DNA from: Acinetobacter radioresistens DSM 6976 = NBRC 102413 = CIP 103788
Lineage (GTDB): Bacteria; Pseudomonadota; Gammaproteobacteria; Pseudomonadales; Moraxellaceae
Reading direction: 5' to 3'
NCBI RefSeq assembly: GCF_006757745.1
Contig: NZ_AP019740.1
Location: 1,922,001 to 1,986,000 of the forward strand
Length of the DNA: 64,000 nucleotides
The number at the start of each line of letters is the position of its first letter. Position 1 is the stretch's first letter. The position numbers were made by a program, and so were the translations under genes. This document shows positions 17,459 through 26,135 of the stretch, piece after piece. Under the pieces are notes generated by a model that was given only the letters and a program-made list of their open reading frames with translations, ran no database searches and was not told where the DNA came from.

Positions 17459-17736
17459 TTTCCACTCCAGTGAGTTACTTTGTTTTTTAACCAGCTTTCG
17501 ATAAATGAACTGCCCATAATTCCTAAGGCCGTTGCGATGGCAATGAGTGCCAGTGGATGAATATCGGGAATCTGTAGCAGTACACCTCCTGCCAGTACTG
17601 AAGATGCTGATCCCAGAATGGAACGGCCCAATACCAGCCGTGTTGTCAGCTTTTCATCTGATGCCAGCAGTTTGGCCAAGCCAATAACTGCGCCGATAAA
17701 AACCAGCATCAGGACGGTTTTTTCATGCTCCTGCAT
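17455..17736 (-). CDS. Phage holin
   Basis: Start at 17736, where GGGAGAG precedes the ATG; the upstream frame lacks a site. A 93-residue protein with three hydrophobic segments (about 9-24, 40-57 and 61-78) and a basic C-terminus, typical of small holins that form membrane lesions to release endolysin. It overlaps the endolysin start by four bases. Confidence 0.8.
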   Translation of the reverse strand: MQEHEKTVLMLVFIGAVIGLAKLLASDEKLTTRLVLGRSILGSASSVLAGGVLLQIPDIHPLALIAIATALGIMGSSFIESWLKNKVTHWSGK

Positions 17737-17761
17737 GAGCTCTCCCTCATTTTTTAGATAT

Positions 17762-17785
17762 AAAAAAAGCACCCCGTAGGGTGCT
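17762..17785 (-). terminator. Terminator between tail genes and lysis genes
   Basis: AGCACCC, loop, GGGTGCT, with TTTTTTT on the minus strand. It lies between the last tail gene and the holin start. Confidence 0.8.
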
Positions 17786-17803
17786 TAAACTGTTTTAGCT
17801 TTC

Positions 17804-18034
17804 TTAAATTTCTATCTGTAACACCCTGCCTTCAGGCGCTGGACGCTTGATTTCGTTGTTAGATACAAATACCCGGGTACCGGTGGAGTATTTGGTACTG
17901 CTGGTGCACAGAACCAATCCGCTACCATCGACCACTAAAACCTTATAATTGGGATGATCTGCTGAGGTGATGGTGCCAATGAACTCTGGAGCCTTGGGCA
18001 ATAAGTCGATTAAACGCTGTAATGGATTACTCAC
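17804..18034 (-). CDS. Small phage tail-region protein
   Basis: 76 residues, mostly beta, with the motif GSGLVLCTSSTKYSTGTRVF suggesting a small OB-like or beta-barrel fold. It overlaps the large upstream tail gene by eight bases, so it is translationally coupled. Possible tail-tip accessory protein; function not known. Confidence 0.65.
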   Translation of the reverse strand: MSNPLQRLIDLLPKAPEFIGTITSADHPNYKVLVVDGSGLVLCTSSTKYSTGTRVFVSNNEIKRPAPEGRVLQIEI

Positions 18035-20105
18035 GATTGATGCTCTCCACTTTAATACTCTGGTTAATCACCGCATGATTGAATGACACGTTCACCCCCT
18101 CAATAATGCCCCACCATTCAGCATTAAATGCCACTAAATCACCAGGTACACATTCACTCACATCCGGACCAATCGGCATCACCAGATTGTGGGTTTCGAC
18201 CAGACCTGACTTGGCCAGAACTGCTTTGCCATAAGACCCCATGCTCTCAACGGTAAACAGTGGATTGTTCGCTGTTTCCAGCAAAGTATCACCTGCAGTG
18301 CCAGTACGTTTAATCTGGCCACTTAAGCCAGAGCGGTCATTGGTCAAAGTAATCCCGTTATAATCAGGATAAGGCTCATAATCGGTAGACTGCTCTGTGA
18401 CCAGGCTTTCAGGGATCAGCCGGTCATATTCTTCAACCGTGATTGAATCCCAGAATGTTTTTTTGTACTTGGGCTTTATAGTGATGGTATCGCTGCCCTT
18501 CTCGCTGTAGACAAAGCCACCTGCAGACTCGGCTATCATTTTGATTACAGCAATGGGGGTCATGTTGGAATAGCTTAGGCTGCCCGCTGGGACAATCCAG
18601 CTCAGCTCATCGATCAGCCCCCACTGCAGTGTTGTTGAGCTGTTGACCCGATCCAGTTCAGCCTGACAGAGCTGCCGTGCGGTCCTTTCATTCTCCTGGG
18701 TAAATGAGCGTGTCGGTGCATAGGGAGCGTCCAGTAAAGCGGACTGGCTACGGCCATTCAGGGTATAAGTGGTTTCGGCAAAGCGACGTGAGCGGCTACG
18801 GTTTTCAAGCAGCATGTGATGTTCGGTACCATTCACCATAACTCTTAAAATCACAGGCTGACCATTAACCGGTTCGAGCTTTGGTATTTCAGACGCAGGT
18901 ACGCTCAGGCTATATGACCAGCACCAGCGGCTACGATCTGTACTATAACTGCCATCATACACTTGGATGTTCTGACCATTGTCCAGACGGCTTACGGATA
19001 ATTCATTCACGATATACCACCAGTTGCGGTTTGGCAGGGCTGGAATACAGTCATCTGCCCCAAAGTTTAAAATAAGGTTGTGTGGATCTGACTCACTGCA
19101 CAAGCAAGTAAAGTTGAGGTCAGTCCTGCCCACGTATTCAGGAAGCTCAGGTTGTGGCCAAGGTTGAACCGGATGCTTTCGGTAATGAATGGCTTTGGCT
19201 TTATCCCATGCAATGCTACTGGTCGTGATCAGTTCAAGACCTTTATCCCACTCGAATGCAAAACACTTTTCAAAGACGTGGGCTACTTGATGCGAATAGG
19301 TAAAGTTTCGGCGCTTCCGTACCAGCTCCTCCCAATCTGTAATACGGTTAATCCTGAGCTTGTTGCCCTCTTCAAATACCAAGGTTCGCGCTTTGGCCAG
19401 TCTTTTGTTTTCTTGCCAGATAAAGTACGTATCACTAGATAAACCAGTCGCCTGCTCATGCTGTAACTGAACCGAGCGGTACAGCAAGGCAGCCTTTTCA
19501 AAGCCAAGTAATGCCTGGTTGCTTAACCCTAAACTGTGCTCAAAATAAAAGGCGCTGTGATGCGCCCGTAATACCGGTTTAGCCCAAGGGATTTCAATTA
19601 CACTTAAACAAGGCAAAGCTCCCTGATAGCCAGCTATGAGATAAACCTCAATGCCACGAATAAAGTTGATATCGAAAATTGCTGCAATCTCAGTCTTGAA
19701 TCCGGTATCCAGCACTGTATCAATCGTGCACAGATTTTCAGCAAACTCAGCATTAATCTCAAAGCTAAAACGAGTGTCTAAGACAGTTTCGATCTGTCCA
19801 ACAACATGTGTATTTTCACTAAATACAGCAACTACATCAAAGCTAAGTTCAGTATCTAATACCGTATCTATAACTGCAGTATTGGTACTACTGTCGGCAT
19901 AGATAGCAGTAACTTCAAATGAAAATTCAGTTTCGAGTACTGTATCGATTACAGCTGCAACATCATCACCAAAATTAAGATTGGTTGAACCATCGGCCAG
20001 ATGCTCAAAATTCAGAATGATATTGTGACTATCGGTATTATCAGGCTTAAAATTTAGGTTTAGGTTGTGAGCATCAACGGTGCCGAGCTTATTTTTAAAA
20101 TCCAC
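18027..20105 (-). CDS. Large tail-tip/hub-like protein with N-terminal repeats
   Basis: 692 residues. The first 50 residues contain three LNF motifs (HNLNLNF, HNIILNF, TNLNFG). They are followed by four repeats of about 25 residues built on VIDTVLDTEFSFEV. Further LNF motifs recur mid-protein (TDLNFT, HNLILNFG). The C-terminal half (from about residue 450) resembles baseplate-hub-like proteins: GRSQSALLDAPYAP, MIAESAGGFVYS, GDLVAFNAEWWGIIEGVNVS. Late position after the tape measure supports a tail-tip role. Confidence 0.75.
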   Translation of the reverse strand: MDFKNKLGTVDAHNLNLNFKPDNTDSHNIILNFEHLADGSTNLNFGDDVAAVIDTVLETEFSFEVTAIYADSSTNTAVIDTVLDTELSFDVVAVFSENTHVVGQIETVLDTRFSFEINAEFAENLCTIDTVLDTGFKTEIAAIFDINFIRGIEVYLIAGYQGALPCLSVIEIPWAKPVLRAHHSAFYFEHSLGLSNQALLGFEKAALLYRSVQLQHEQATGLSSDTYFIWQENKRLAKARTLVFEEGNKLRINRITDWEELVRKRRNFTYSHQVAHVFEKCFAFEWDKGLELITTSSIAWDKAKAIHYRKHPVQPWPQPELPEYVGRTDLNFTCLCSESDPHNLILNFGADDCIPALPNRNWWYIVNELSVSRLDNGQNIQVYDGSYSTDRSRWCWSYSLSVPASEIPKLEPVNGQPVILRVMVNGTEHHMLLENRSRSRRFAETTYTLNGRSQSALLDAPYAPTRSFTQENERTARQLCQAELDRVNSSTTLQWGLIDELSWIVPAGSLSYSNMTPIAVIKMIAESAGGFVYSEKGSDTITIKPKYKKTFWDSITVEEYDRLIPESLVTEQSTDYEPYPDYNGITLTNDRSGLSGQIKRTGTAGDTLLETANNPLFTVESMGSYGKAVLAKSGLVETHNLVMPIGPDVSECVPGDLVAFNAEWWGIIEGVNVSFNHAVINQSIKVESINRE

Positions 20106-20122
20106 ATGAGCACCCTTTTAAT

Positions 20123-20509
20123 TCAAGGTCTGAGTTTTATTGATGTAATCGACAATGAACCACCCAGTGCAAGATTGGTATTCGCCAGGGTGATATCAAT
20201 GTCTACGGTTAGGTCAGCAGCTACCTCACCAGCACCGTTATAAATACGTGCCCATGTTGCTGTGCCTGACTTAATCACCGTTGCCGTATCAGTTGGATGA
20301 AGCTCAACATAAGTGGCTGTAGTTTCTTTGATACATGGCTCAGGAAATGTGAGTGTCACTAAAGCATTGTTTGAGTCTGCTGTAATAGCAGGACTGGCAG
20401 GCTGCACACCTTCATAAAAAATAACGGTAGCGCTTTGGCTACCGTCATCCATAAAGTTTGCAAAGGCTTGAATCATAGCAAGCCGAGCATTAACTGAAGT
20501 TTTACTCAT
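20123..20509 (-). CDS. Phage tail-region protein (128 aa)
   Basis: Beta-rich small structural protein: FMDDGSQSATVIFYEG, LVTLTFPEP, ATWARIYNGAGEVAADLTV. The ATG overlaps the stop of the gene before it by four bases, so coupled translation. Unknown exact role; its place among tail-tip genes suggests a virion component. Confidence 0.7.
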   Translation of the reverse strand: MSKTSVNARLAMIQAFANFMDDGSQSATVIFYEGVQPASPAITADSNNALVTLTFPEPCIKETTATYVELHPTDTATVIKSGTATWARIYNGAGEVAADLTVDIDITLANTNLALGGSLSITSIKLRP

Positions 20510-20802
20510 TTCGGCCTCATGTTGTCTTGAATAACTGCGTTAAATTGTTGCTTTAAATCAAAAGCCACAACAAAGGTTTTTAAATCTTGGTTAAGCCCTA
20601 AAAAACTATAATCCCCATTTTTATTAGGTCTTCTGAAGGCTATAGGCATGTAGTTATCTTTATTAAAAAGTCCAACCACTGCGTCACTATACTGAACCCC
20701 CAGCTTTTTTACTGACCCGCTAATTTTACAAATTACTGGTGTAATAGGAATAATTTGAAAAGCGGGCGCCGTTTTAAAAACTTGCCTCCTTACCGGTTTC
20801 AT
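20506..20802 (-). CDS. Phage tail-region protein (98 aa)
   Basis: 98 residues containing a short Ig- or carboxypeptidase-regulatory-like beta pattern (ICKISGSVKKLGVQYSDAVV, then NKNGDYSFLGLN), as found in proteins that add domains to tail tips. Overlaps neighbours at both ends by four bases. Confidence 0.68.
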   Translation of the reverse strand: MKPVRRQVFKTAPAFQIIPITPVICKISGSVKKLGVQYSDAVVGLFNKDNYMPIAFRRPNKNGDYSFLGLNQDLKTFVVAFDLKQQFNAVIQDNMRPK

Positions 20803-22082
20803 TCAAACTCCCCTAAATAAAAACTATACCCGCCGCCTAGGTTTACCGTGAAAGCTGCCTCTGTAACATACATTGAAGTATTAGATAAAACTGGCGTTGT
20901 TTCATTTACAGAAATGGCTGAGCAACTATACAAAATATGTGGCAAACTGCCGCGCAAATATCCATCAGAATCACCAAAAGGCACATTCATAAAACTGTTA
21001 GCCCCCTTGTTATATATGGTGGATGCTCCGCTGGCATAATTAAGAAGAATTGGCCGGGCCAATGTTTGGGCTTTGGTTAATCCGTCAAGTGTTTTTTTAG
21101 GGATGTAAAAGTAAGAATGTTGCTCAGAATGAGATAGTGGCAAAATCCCGTTGTAAGTGCTTGCAGAGTAAAAAAAACTAAAATTGAAATCAGCCGCCAT
21201 GTCAGCAACAGTAGACATTAAAAACCAGGGTGGCATTAAGGTGTTGTCATCTGGATCAATATAAATCCCCGCCCCGTTTAAAACCTTACCTTTTAATCCA
21301 TCGGTGCTTGATACCATGGATACCAGAAAATAAAAGGCGTCTGAATCCCCGACTAACGTAAAACCACGGTTTCCGGCTGGCGGGGCTGAGTTATCATTTC
21401 TATACCCAACTGTTTCTGAATTTCTCGACCAATACCACCGCGACCAGCCACGCTTTACAGTTGATCCTGTGCCTGTAATCTTCCAGTTTTTATCTAGCTC
21501 TCCTGACTTAACTGGGATTTGGTGAACATCGGGTTTTAGATAGTCGTCTATGTGATCCATGTGCTCCAATAGTCCGACCATTGCATATTTGGCATAAGTG
21601 GAATTATATGTGTTTGTGCCATCGGACAAGGTTTCATCAACCCGGATGTATGGGTGCTTTTCTGTGGCATTTTTCGCACGATAGACCCGCTTGACATCCC
21701 CAGTGTCGCGAAAAACAATCTCATAACCCAATGGTGGTAAAATTGCCCCACCAGTTGTGATTATTGCTGTTTCTGTAATTGGGTTTTTAGGCTTTAAAAT
21801 CAGTTGATTTGCGGACGGCACACCTTTTACGCGATATCGCTGATTAAGCACCGACGGGGCAAAACCAGAAAGCTCAACCACTTGCAAAATTAATGCTTTA
21901 TGATTTGCAAAAAAGGTTAAATGGACGCTTCCATCCACATCTATTGAGGCCGCCGTGATTGCTGGTAATTCAACCCCATTCACAAGGGTTTTATCCAACA
22001 TACGGATCATTTCACCCCATTCATTATTTAAAGTTAAACCATTCAAGTGGCTAAAAAATTGCACATCTACTTCTGTTACCAT
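20799..22082 (-). CDS. Phage tail fibre/tip structural protein (427 aa)
   Basis: 427 residues, aromatic and beta-rich, with no catalytic motif. The N-terminal 180 residues (NQRYRVKGVPSANQLILKPK, GYEIVFRDTGDVKRVYRAKN) resemble a virion-attachment domain, and the rest could be a receptor-contacting region. It follows a terminator and starts a four-gene overlapping set ending with the hub-like gene. Assignment rests on context. Confidence 0.65.
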   Translation of the reverse strand: MVTEVDVQFFSHLNGLTLNNEWGEMIRMLDKTLVNGVELPAITAASIDVDGSVHLTFFANHKALILQVVELSGFAPSVLNQRYRVKGVPSANQLILKPKNPITETAIITTGGAILPPLGYEIVFRDTGDVKRVYRAKNATEKHPYIRVDETLSDGTNTYNSTYAKYAMVGLLEHMDHIDDYLKPDVHQIPVKSGELDKNWKITGTGSTVKRGWSRWYWSRNSETVGYRNDNSAPPAGNRGFTLVGDSDAFYFLVSMVSSTDGLKGKVLNGAGIYIDPDDNTLMPPWFLMSTVADMAADFNFSFFYSASTYNGILPLSHSEQHSYFYIPKKTLDGLTKAQTLARPILLNYASGASTIYNKGANSFMNVPFGDSDGYLRGSLPHILYSCSAISVNETTPVLSNTSMYVTEAAFTVNLGGGYSFYLGEFE

Positions 22083-22097
22083 TTTATTTGATCCATA

Positions 22098-22120
22098 AAA
22101 AAAGACCGCATAAAGCGGTC
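22098..22120 (-). terminator. Terminator inside the tail operon
   Basis: GACCGC and GCGGTC around a five-base loop, followed on the minus strand by TTTTTTT. It lies between the 538-aa and 427-aa tail genes. Confidence 0.75.
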
Positions 22121-22136
22121 ATAGCTGATTTAAATT

Positions 22137-23753
22137 TTAAATAACGCGGTCAATATCACCACGCAGCATGATCTGAAACTGGTCTGAAATTGCTGTAGGC
22201 TCAGATTGCTTCACCGTGCGGATCACCCAGACTGGGAAAGTTGCAGCGACCGTGTTAAAGCGCAGTACATTGCCACTTACCCAGCCCTGCCCCCAGCCTT
22301 CCTTTTTCACCACAAAATATGGTACACCGGTGACCGGATTGATCGGTACAAAGTCCGTATTCACAGTCCCTGTACCAATCTGACCCGAGTATTCCCCGAT
22401 GCAGCGGAACGATTGATCTCCAGTAAAAACCAAGGCCCAGCGTTCCTGAATCGCGCCATTATTTGTAACTTTAATTGGATACAAGGCATCATTGTAATTG
22501 GCTGAAATCGCCCCTTCAGATGGCTCATCTCGCCAGAGGCTGTTCCAGGTCTGCTGTACAAATTTACCGGTAGACCGGGCCTGCATATCACCAATGACTA
22601 GCGCTGAACCGACAATGGTATTTTCAGCATCATAGTTATGTGTAAGTGGCTTAGTAAATGTCAGCTGGCCGTTGATCTGCACATCACGGATTAGCAACAT
22701 GTCCTGATAGCGATATTTCATTGTCAATGGTGCGGTCAGCGCATTTAAAGCAAAATCACCACCTAGCGTAAACTTGCCATAGTCATAGTCCACGCTGTAC
22801 ATATCGAATGGCACTTTTACCCCGTCGGCATCTTCAAGCTCGGCCCATGAAATGCGCTGATCTGGCAACTCATAAGTCTGGCCAGCGATATGATCTGGCA
22901 GTTCAAATATTTTGCTGGAACTGACAATACCGATATCACCCACCCGGAAGATCGGTACCCGGCCATCCAGCGGCAGACGGGTAGCAGACAAGCCCAGAAT
23001 TTCGGCATCCAGCGGGATGTAGGTATAAGCCACCGCGTTATAACGTACAGTCTCCGGCGCAACCCAGACCGGTATATTGATATAAGTTTCAGTGCCTTCC
23101 TGATACTCCAGTAATAGGTCATACCAGGGTTCACTCTCCAGCCCAGGACGGTTAGCCTCAGTAATCTTGGTTTTAGTATAAAAAAACAGATCCACAAAAC
23201 CGGTATCGTAATTAATCTGGCCATGTGCCCGGCTGGTTTCAATGATGCCATCGTCATCAGCCCGCAATGTCAGCTGGCCATAGTCTAAAGTGGCTACGAC
23301 GACTGTTAATGAACCGGGACGCAGTGGACTGACCGGCGTTCTAAAGCTGATACGGTTGACCGGGGGCATATCTGTAGTTGTAGTGAGAGACTGCAGTACC
23401 AGCTGGTTATCCGTATTCGGTGTCCAGCTAGCGATTTCAATCTTGCCGGTACCATACTGAATGCTACCGGAACTGGTGCCACTGTTATTGGCTGGATTTA
23501 CATTGCGTACCAAGGTGCCAGTACGGTCCAGATAAGTGTCTGAACCCAGCATAAAACGCACTGCTCCGGAGAGGATCTGCTCATCAAAACCCCGGGTTAA
23601 ATCAAAACGTAGCTTGTCACCAGTAATCTGTTTGACCCCGGCACTTACGCCTGAGCTATCCCGGTATTTCACGCTAATACTGGTCGCCCGGTATGCCCCG
23701 AGCTGCACTACTTCTTCCTTAATTTGAGAAGTGGCGGGTAAATAAAATGACAT
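22137..23753 (-). CDS. Phage tail structural protein (538 aa)
   Basis: 538 residues with repeated beta motifs of the type GQINYDTGFVDLFF and SIQYGTGKIEIASW, also seen in the upstream 661-aa protein (GTIDYQRGVIQW). This suggests that the two share a repeated domain. No enzyme motif. It begins two bases after its upstream neighbour ends. Probable tail-tip or distal-tail component. Confidence 0.7.
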   Translation of the reverse strand: MSFYLPATSQIKEEVVQLGAYRATSISVKYRDSSGVSAGVKQITGDKLRFDLTRGFDEQILSGAVRFMLGSDTYLDRTGTLVRNVNPANNSGTSSGSIQYGTGKIEIASWTPNTDNQLVLQSLTTTTDMPPVNRISFRTPVSPLRPGSLTVVVATLDYGQLTLRADDDGIIETSRAHGQINYDTGFVDLFFYTKTKITEANRPGLESEPWYDLLLEYQEGTETYINIPVWVAPETVRYNAVAYTYIPLDAEILGLSATRLPLDGRVPIFRVGDIGIVSSSKIFELPDHIAGQTYELPDQRISWAELEDADGVKVPFDMYSVDYDYGKFTLGGDFALNALTAPLTMKYRYQDMLLIRDVQINGQLTFTKPLTHNYDAENTIVGSALVIGDMQARSTGKFVQQTWNSLWRDEPSEGAISANYNDALYPIKVTNNGAIQERWALVFTGDQSFRCIGEYSGQIGTGTVNTDFVPINPVTGVPYFVVKKEGWGQGWVSGNVLRFNTVAATFPVWVIRTVKQSEPTAISDQFQIMLRGDIDRVI

Positions 23754-23755
23754 AT

Positions 23756-25720
23756 TTATGCTGCTCCATAAACCGCAGTTGGTATATAGGACTTGGTGAA
23801 AACCGAGCTGGTCGCTTCAGGAATAATTTCTACCGCACCTGTTGCATAGGTAATGGTGCCCTGTACCTTGCCCTGACTATTGACCAGATTGCCCACCTCG
23901 GCATTCACTGGAATATCAGTTAAAACCACCGTACCGATGACTGAACCGATTTGATCAGCAACCGGTACACTTAACTCAACACTATTGGGTTGTATTGCAG
24001 CACCTGAACCAATGGTAAATTTCAGCTTTTGATCAGTTGGCATGACATTTTCAACAATCTGATCAAGCGGTACGCCATAGCTATAATTGATAGTAAAGAC
24101 CGTGTTTTTCTGCGGCAGTTTATTCGGTACCAGCCGGCCTTGACCGCTGGCATAGTTAAAGGTACCCGTGGCATCGCCACTAAACTGACCTAAGGTGTTA
24201 GTAGTCGCGGTCATACTCTTGCCTTCGAGCAGCCATTTTACTGTCACGCTGCCTGAGGCTATTCCTGCCTGCTGCAAATCAAACTCGAATGCTGCCGGTT
24301 CAACCGCAAGACCTGAGCGTATAAATGTAGCCAGCGGTGTACCCCATAACAGTAAAATCGGTGTATTCACATCCGGTAAGGCACCCGTCGTAATAGACCA
24401 GGAACCGGTTTCATAATTGATATTGCCTGAACCAAACGAAGCACTCGAGCCAGACAACCGCCCAGAGCCGTCATCTTTCAGTTCATAAAACTTACCCTGT
24501 GACATATAAGAAACTGAAAGGCTGCCCGGGGCGGGTGGTGGTACCAGTACACCGGTCCAGTTGGCACTCTGGTTTTGTTGAGTGACGGGCCGGGTTTCCG
24601 ACTGAAAGTACTGGTTGGGTGCTGAAGCAGGCTTAAAGGTAATACTTAAGTTTGCAGATCCTGCACCTGCAGCTTGTGTCCACTGGATCACACCGCGCTG
24701 GTAATCAATCGTTCCGACTTGCGTCCCTTGCATGTTTTTAAGCAGTCCGCCCTGGTCAGTGATCTGCTGGCCAAACAGGTTAAAAGACATGCTGGAAGGC
24801 ATAACAGATGAGCCGATATACAGATTCTGAGCGGTACCAATGGTGGTCAAGTAAGTTGCAGTAATAGCAGCAGTGTTACCCGGTACCAGTACCATACTTT
24901 CCCCGGCTGCGTTTACATCCACAATTGGCGTTTCAGTCTGGGCAGATGGGACCAGCTGGGCAAAGATACTTTCCGCATTTACGGTAAACTCACCGACTTT
25001 TGCAGCAGACTTGAGATTGCTGGATGCATAATACTTGCCGGTATCGGCTACGATAGTATCCCGTAAAATCGTTTGAGACTTATCGCCGCTGTACCATTGC
25101 TTGGCAGACAGCCCGACATAATCCTGATCGAGTGGATCATTAATGCTGTAAGTCGCAATTTTATATTCAACTTCCTTATCATCGATGATCATCTTGGCAA
25201 TACGGGTCTCAACTTTGGTGATGCGAACATACTGCTCATGCTGCAGTGCCTGGCCTTCTTTCGAGACCAATACCAGTGTACTGCCCACCGAGCTTTCGAC
25301 TTCACTTGGAAACATCGCCACCTGCAGGGTTTTCATACCGGCATAATGTGTATCCAGTGGACTCCCTGCTGCCTGTCCCCCCTTGGCCAGATAATTTTCA
25401 ATCCGGTTCTGGGCGGACTTGCGCTCATCGATCCACGACTTTGTACTAAACAGCAAAGCTGAGACATTGGGATCTTTTGGGTTTTCCGAGATAAAGACCG
25501 TAGCCCCCATAAGCAGGTCTGTATCATTCGTTGTCACGGCGGGGAACAGTTTACGCAGTGACACATCCCCCATGGTGCGGTCCAGCTCACTCACATCATT
25601 AAACAGGTTATTACTCTGGCCATCTTCAATCATCTGGCCAGAGTACTTGCCGCCACCATCTTCTGTATCGCTCAGGCGCTCGGACTTATAGAGCACCAGA
25701 TTTTTAGTTTCAATTGCCAC
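23756..25720 (-). CDS. Phage tail structural protein (about 654 aa)
   Basis: A GTG at 25720 gives MAIETKNLVLYKSERLSDT and only an 11-base overlap with the preceding gene; an ATG at 25741 would add seven residues. The protein contains several repeats of a GxIxYxxGxxxW beta motif (GTIDYQRGVIQW, GNINYETGSWSI, GTFNYASGQGRL, GTITYATGAVEI), spaced irregularly. The N-terminal 250 residues are more unique (DGGGKYSGQMIEDG). It lies right after the tape measure region, so a distal tail or baseplate role is likely. Confidence 0.7.
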   Translation of the reverse strand: MAIETKNLVLYKSERLSDTEDGGGKYSGQMIEDGQSNNLFNDVSELDRTMGDVSLRKLFPAVTTNDTDLLMGATVFISENPKDPNVSALLFSTKSWIDERKSAQNRIENYLAKGGQAAGSPLDTHYAGMKTLQVAMFPSEVESSVGSTLVLVSKEGQALQHEQYVRITKVETRIAKMIIDDKEVEYKIATYSINDPLDQDYVGLSAKQWYSGDKSQTILRDTIVADTGKYYASSNLKSAAKVGEFTVNAESIFAQLVPSAQTETPIVDVNAAGESMVLVPGNTAAITATYLTTIGTAQNLYIGSSVMPSSMSFNLFGQQITDQGGLLKNMQGTQVGTIDYQRGVIQWTQAAGAGSANLSITFKPASAPNQYFQSETRPVTQQNQSANWTGVLVPPPAPGSLSVSYMSQGKFYELKDDGSGRLSGSSASFGSGNINYETGSWSITTGALPDVNTPILLLWGTPLATFIRSGLAVEPAAFEFDLQQAGIASGSVTVKWLLEGKSMTATTNTLGQFSGDATGTFNYASGQGRLVPNKLPQKNTVFTINYSYGVPLDQIVENVMPTDQKLKFTIGSGAAIQPNSVELSVPVADQIGSVIGTVVLTDIPVNAEVGNLVNSQGKVQGTITYATGAVEIIPEATSSVFTKSYIPTAVYGAA

Positions 25721-26135
25721 TGTATAGTTCCCCCACTTCAATAAAACGTAAAGTCACGTTGTAATAGTCATCGTCAGATACAGATGGAATTCCCTTCACT
25801 GGGGCAGCTTCCAAAGCCCCGGCTTCATGGTTAAAAATCACATGAAATTCACGTCTGTCGTGCTGATACTCAAAAGCCAGAATGAATTGTTCAGATAAAG
25901 CAGACCAGGCTTGAACCGTGCGTAAATCACGGCGTTTGATCCAGCCCATCGTGTTATCTGCCGGTTGCAGCACAATTGAACGACCTGCTTTTTTACGGCC
26001 CTCCTGGATAATTAGAGAACCATCAATAGCCCGACTCTGTTTCTGCTCGATGGGCTTCCATTCAAATTCATCAGACCATAAAAAACCGTCCTCAAGCGGG
26101 ACGGTTTCTGATGTAGACACTCGTATTAATTTCAT
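25710..26135 (-). CDS. Phage minor tail protein (141 aa)
   Basis: 141 residues, beginning MKLIRVSTSETVPLEDGFLW, with an IVLQPADNTMGWIKRRDLRT core and a DYYNVTLRFIEVG end, a pattern like distal-tail proteins. The ATG touches the stop of the tape measure gene. Exact role inferred from position. Confidence 0.7.
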   Translation of the reverse strand: MKLIRVSTSETVPLEDGFLWSDEFEWKPIEQKQSRAIDGSLIIQEGRKKAGRSIVLQPADNTMGWIKRRDLRTVQAWSALSEQFILAFEYQHDRREFHVIFNHEAGALEAAPVKGIPSVSDDDYYNVTLRFIEVGELYSGN

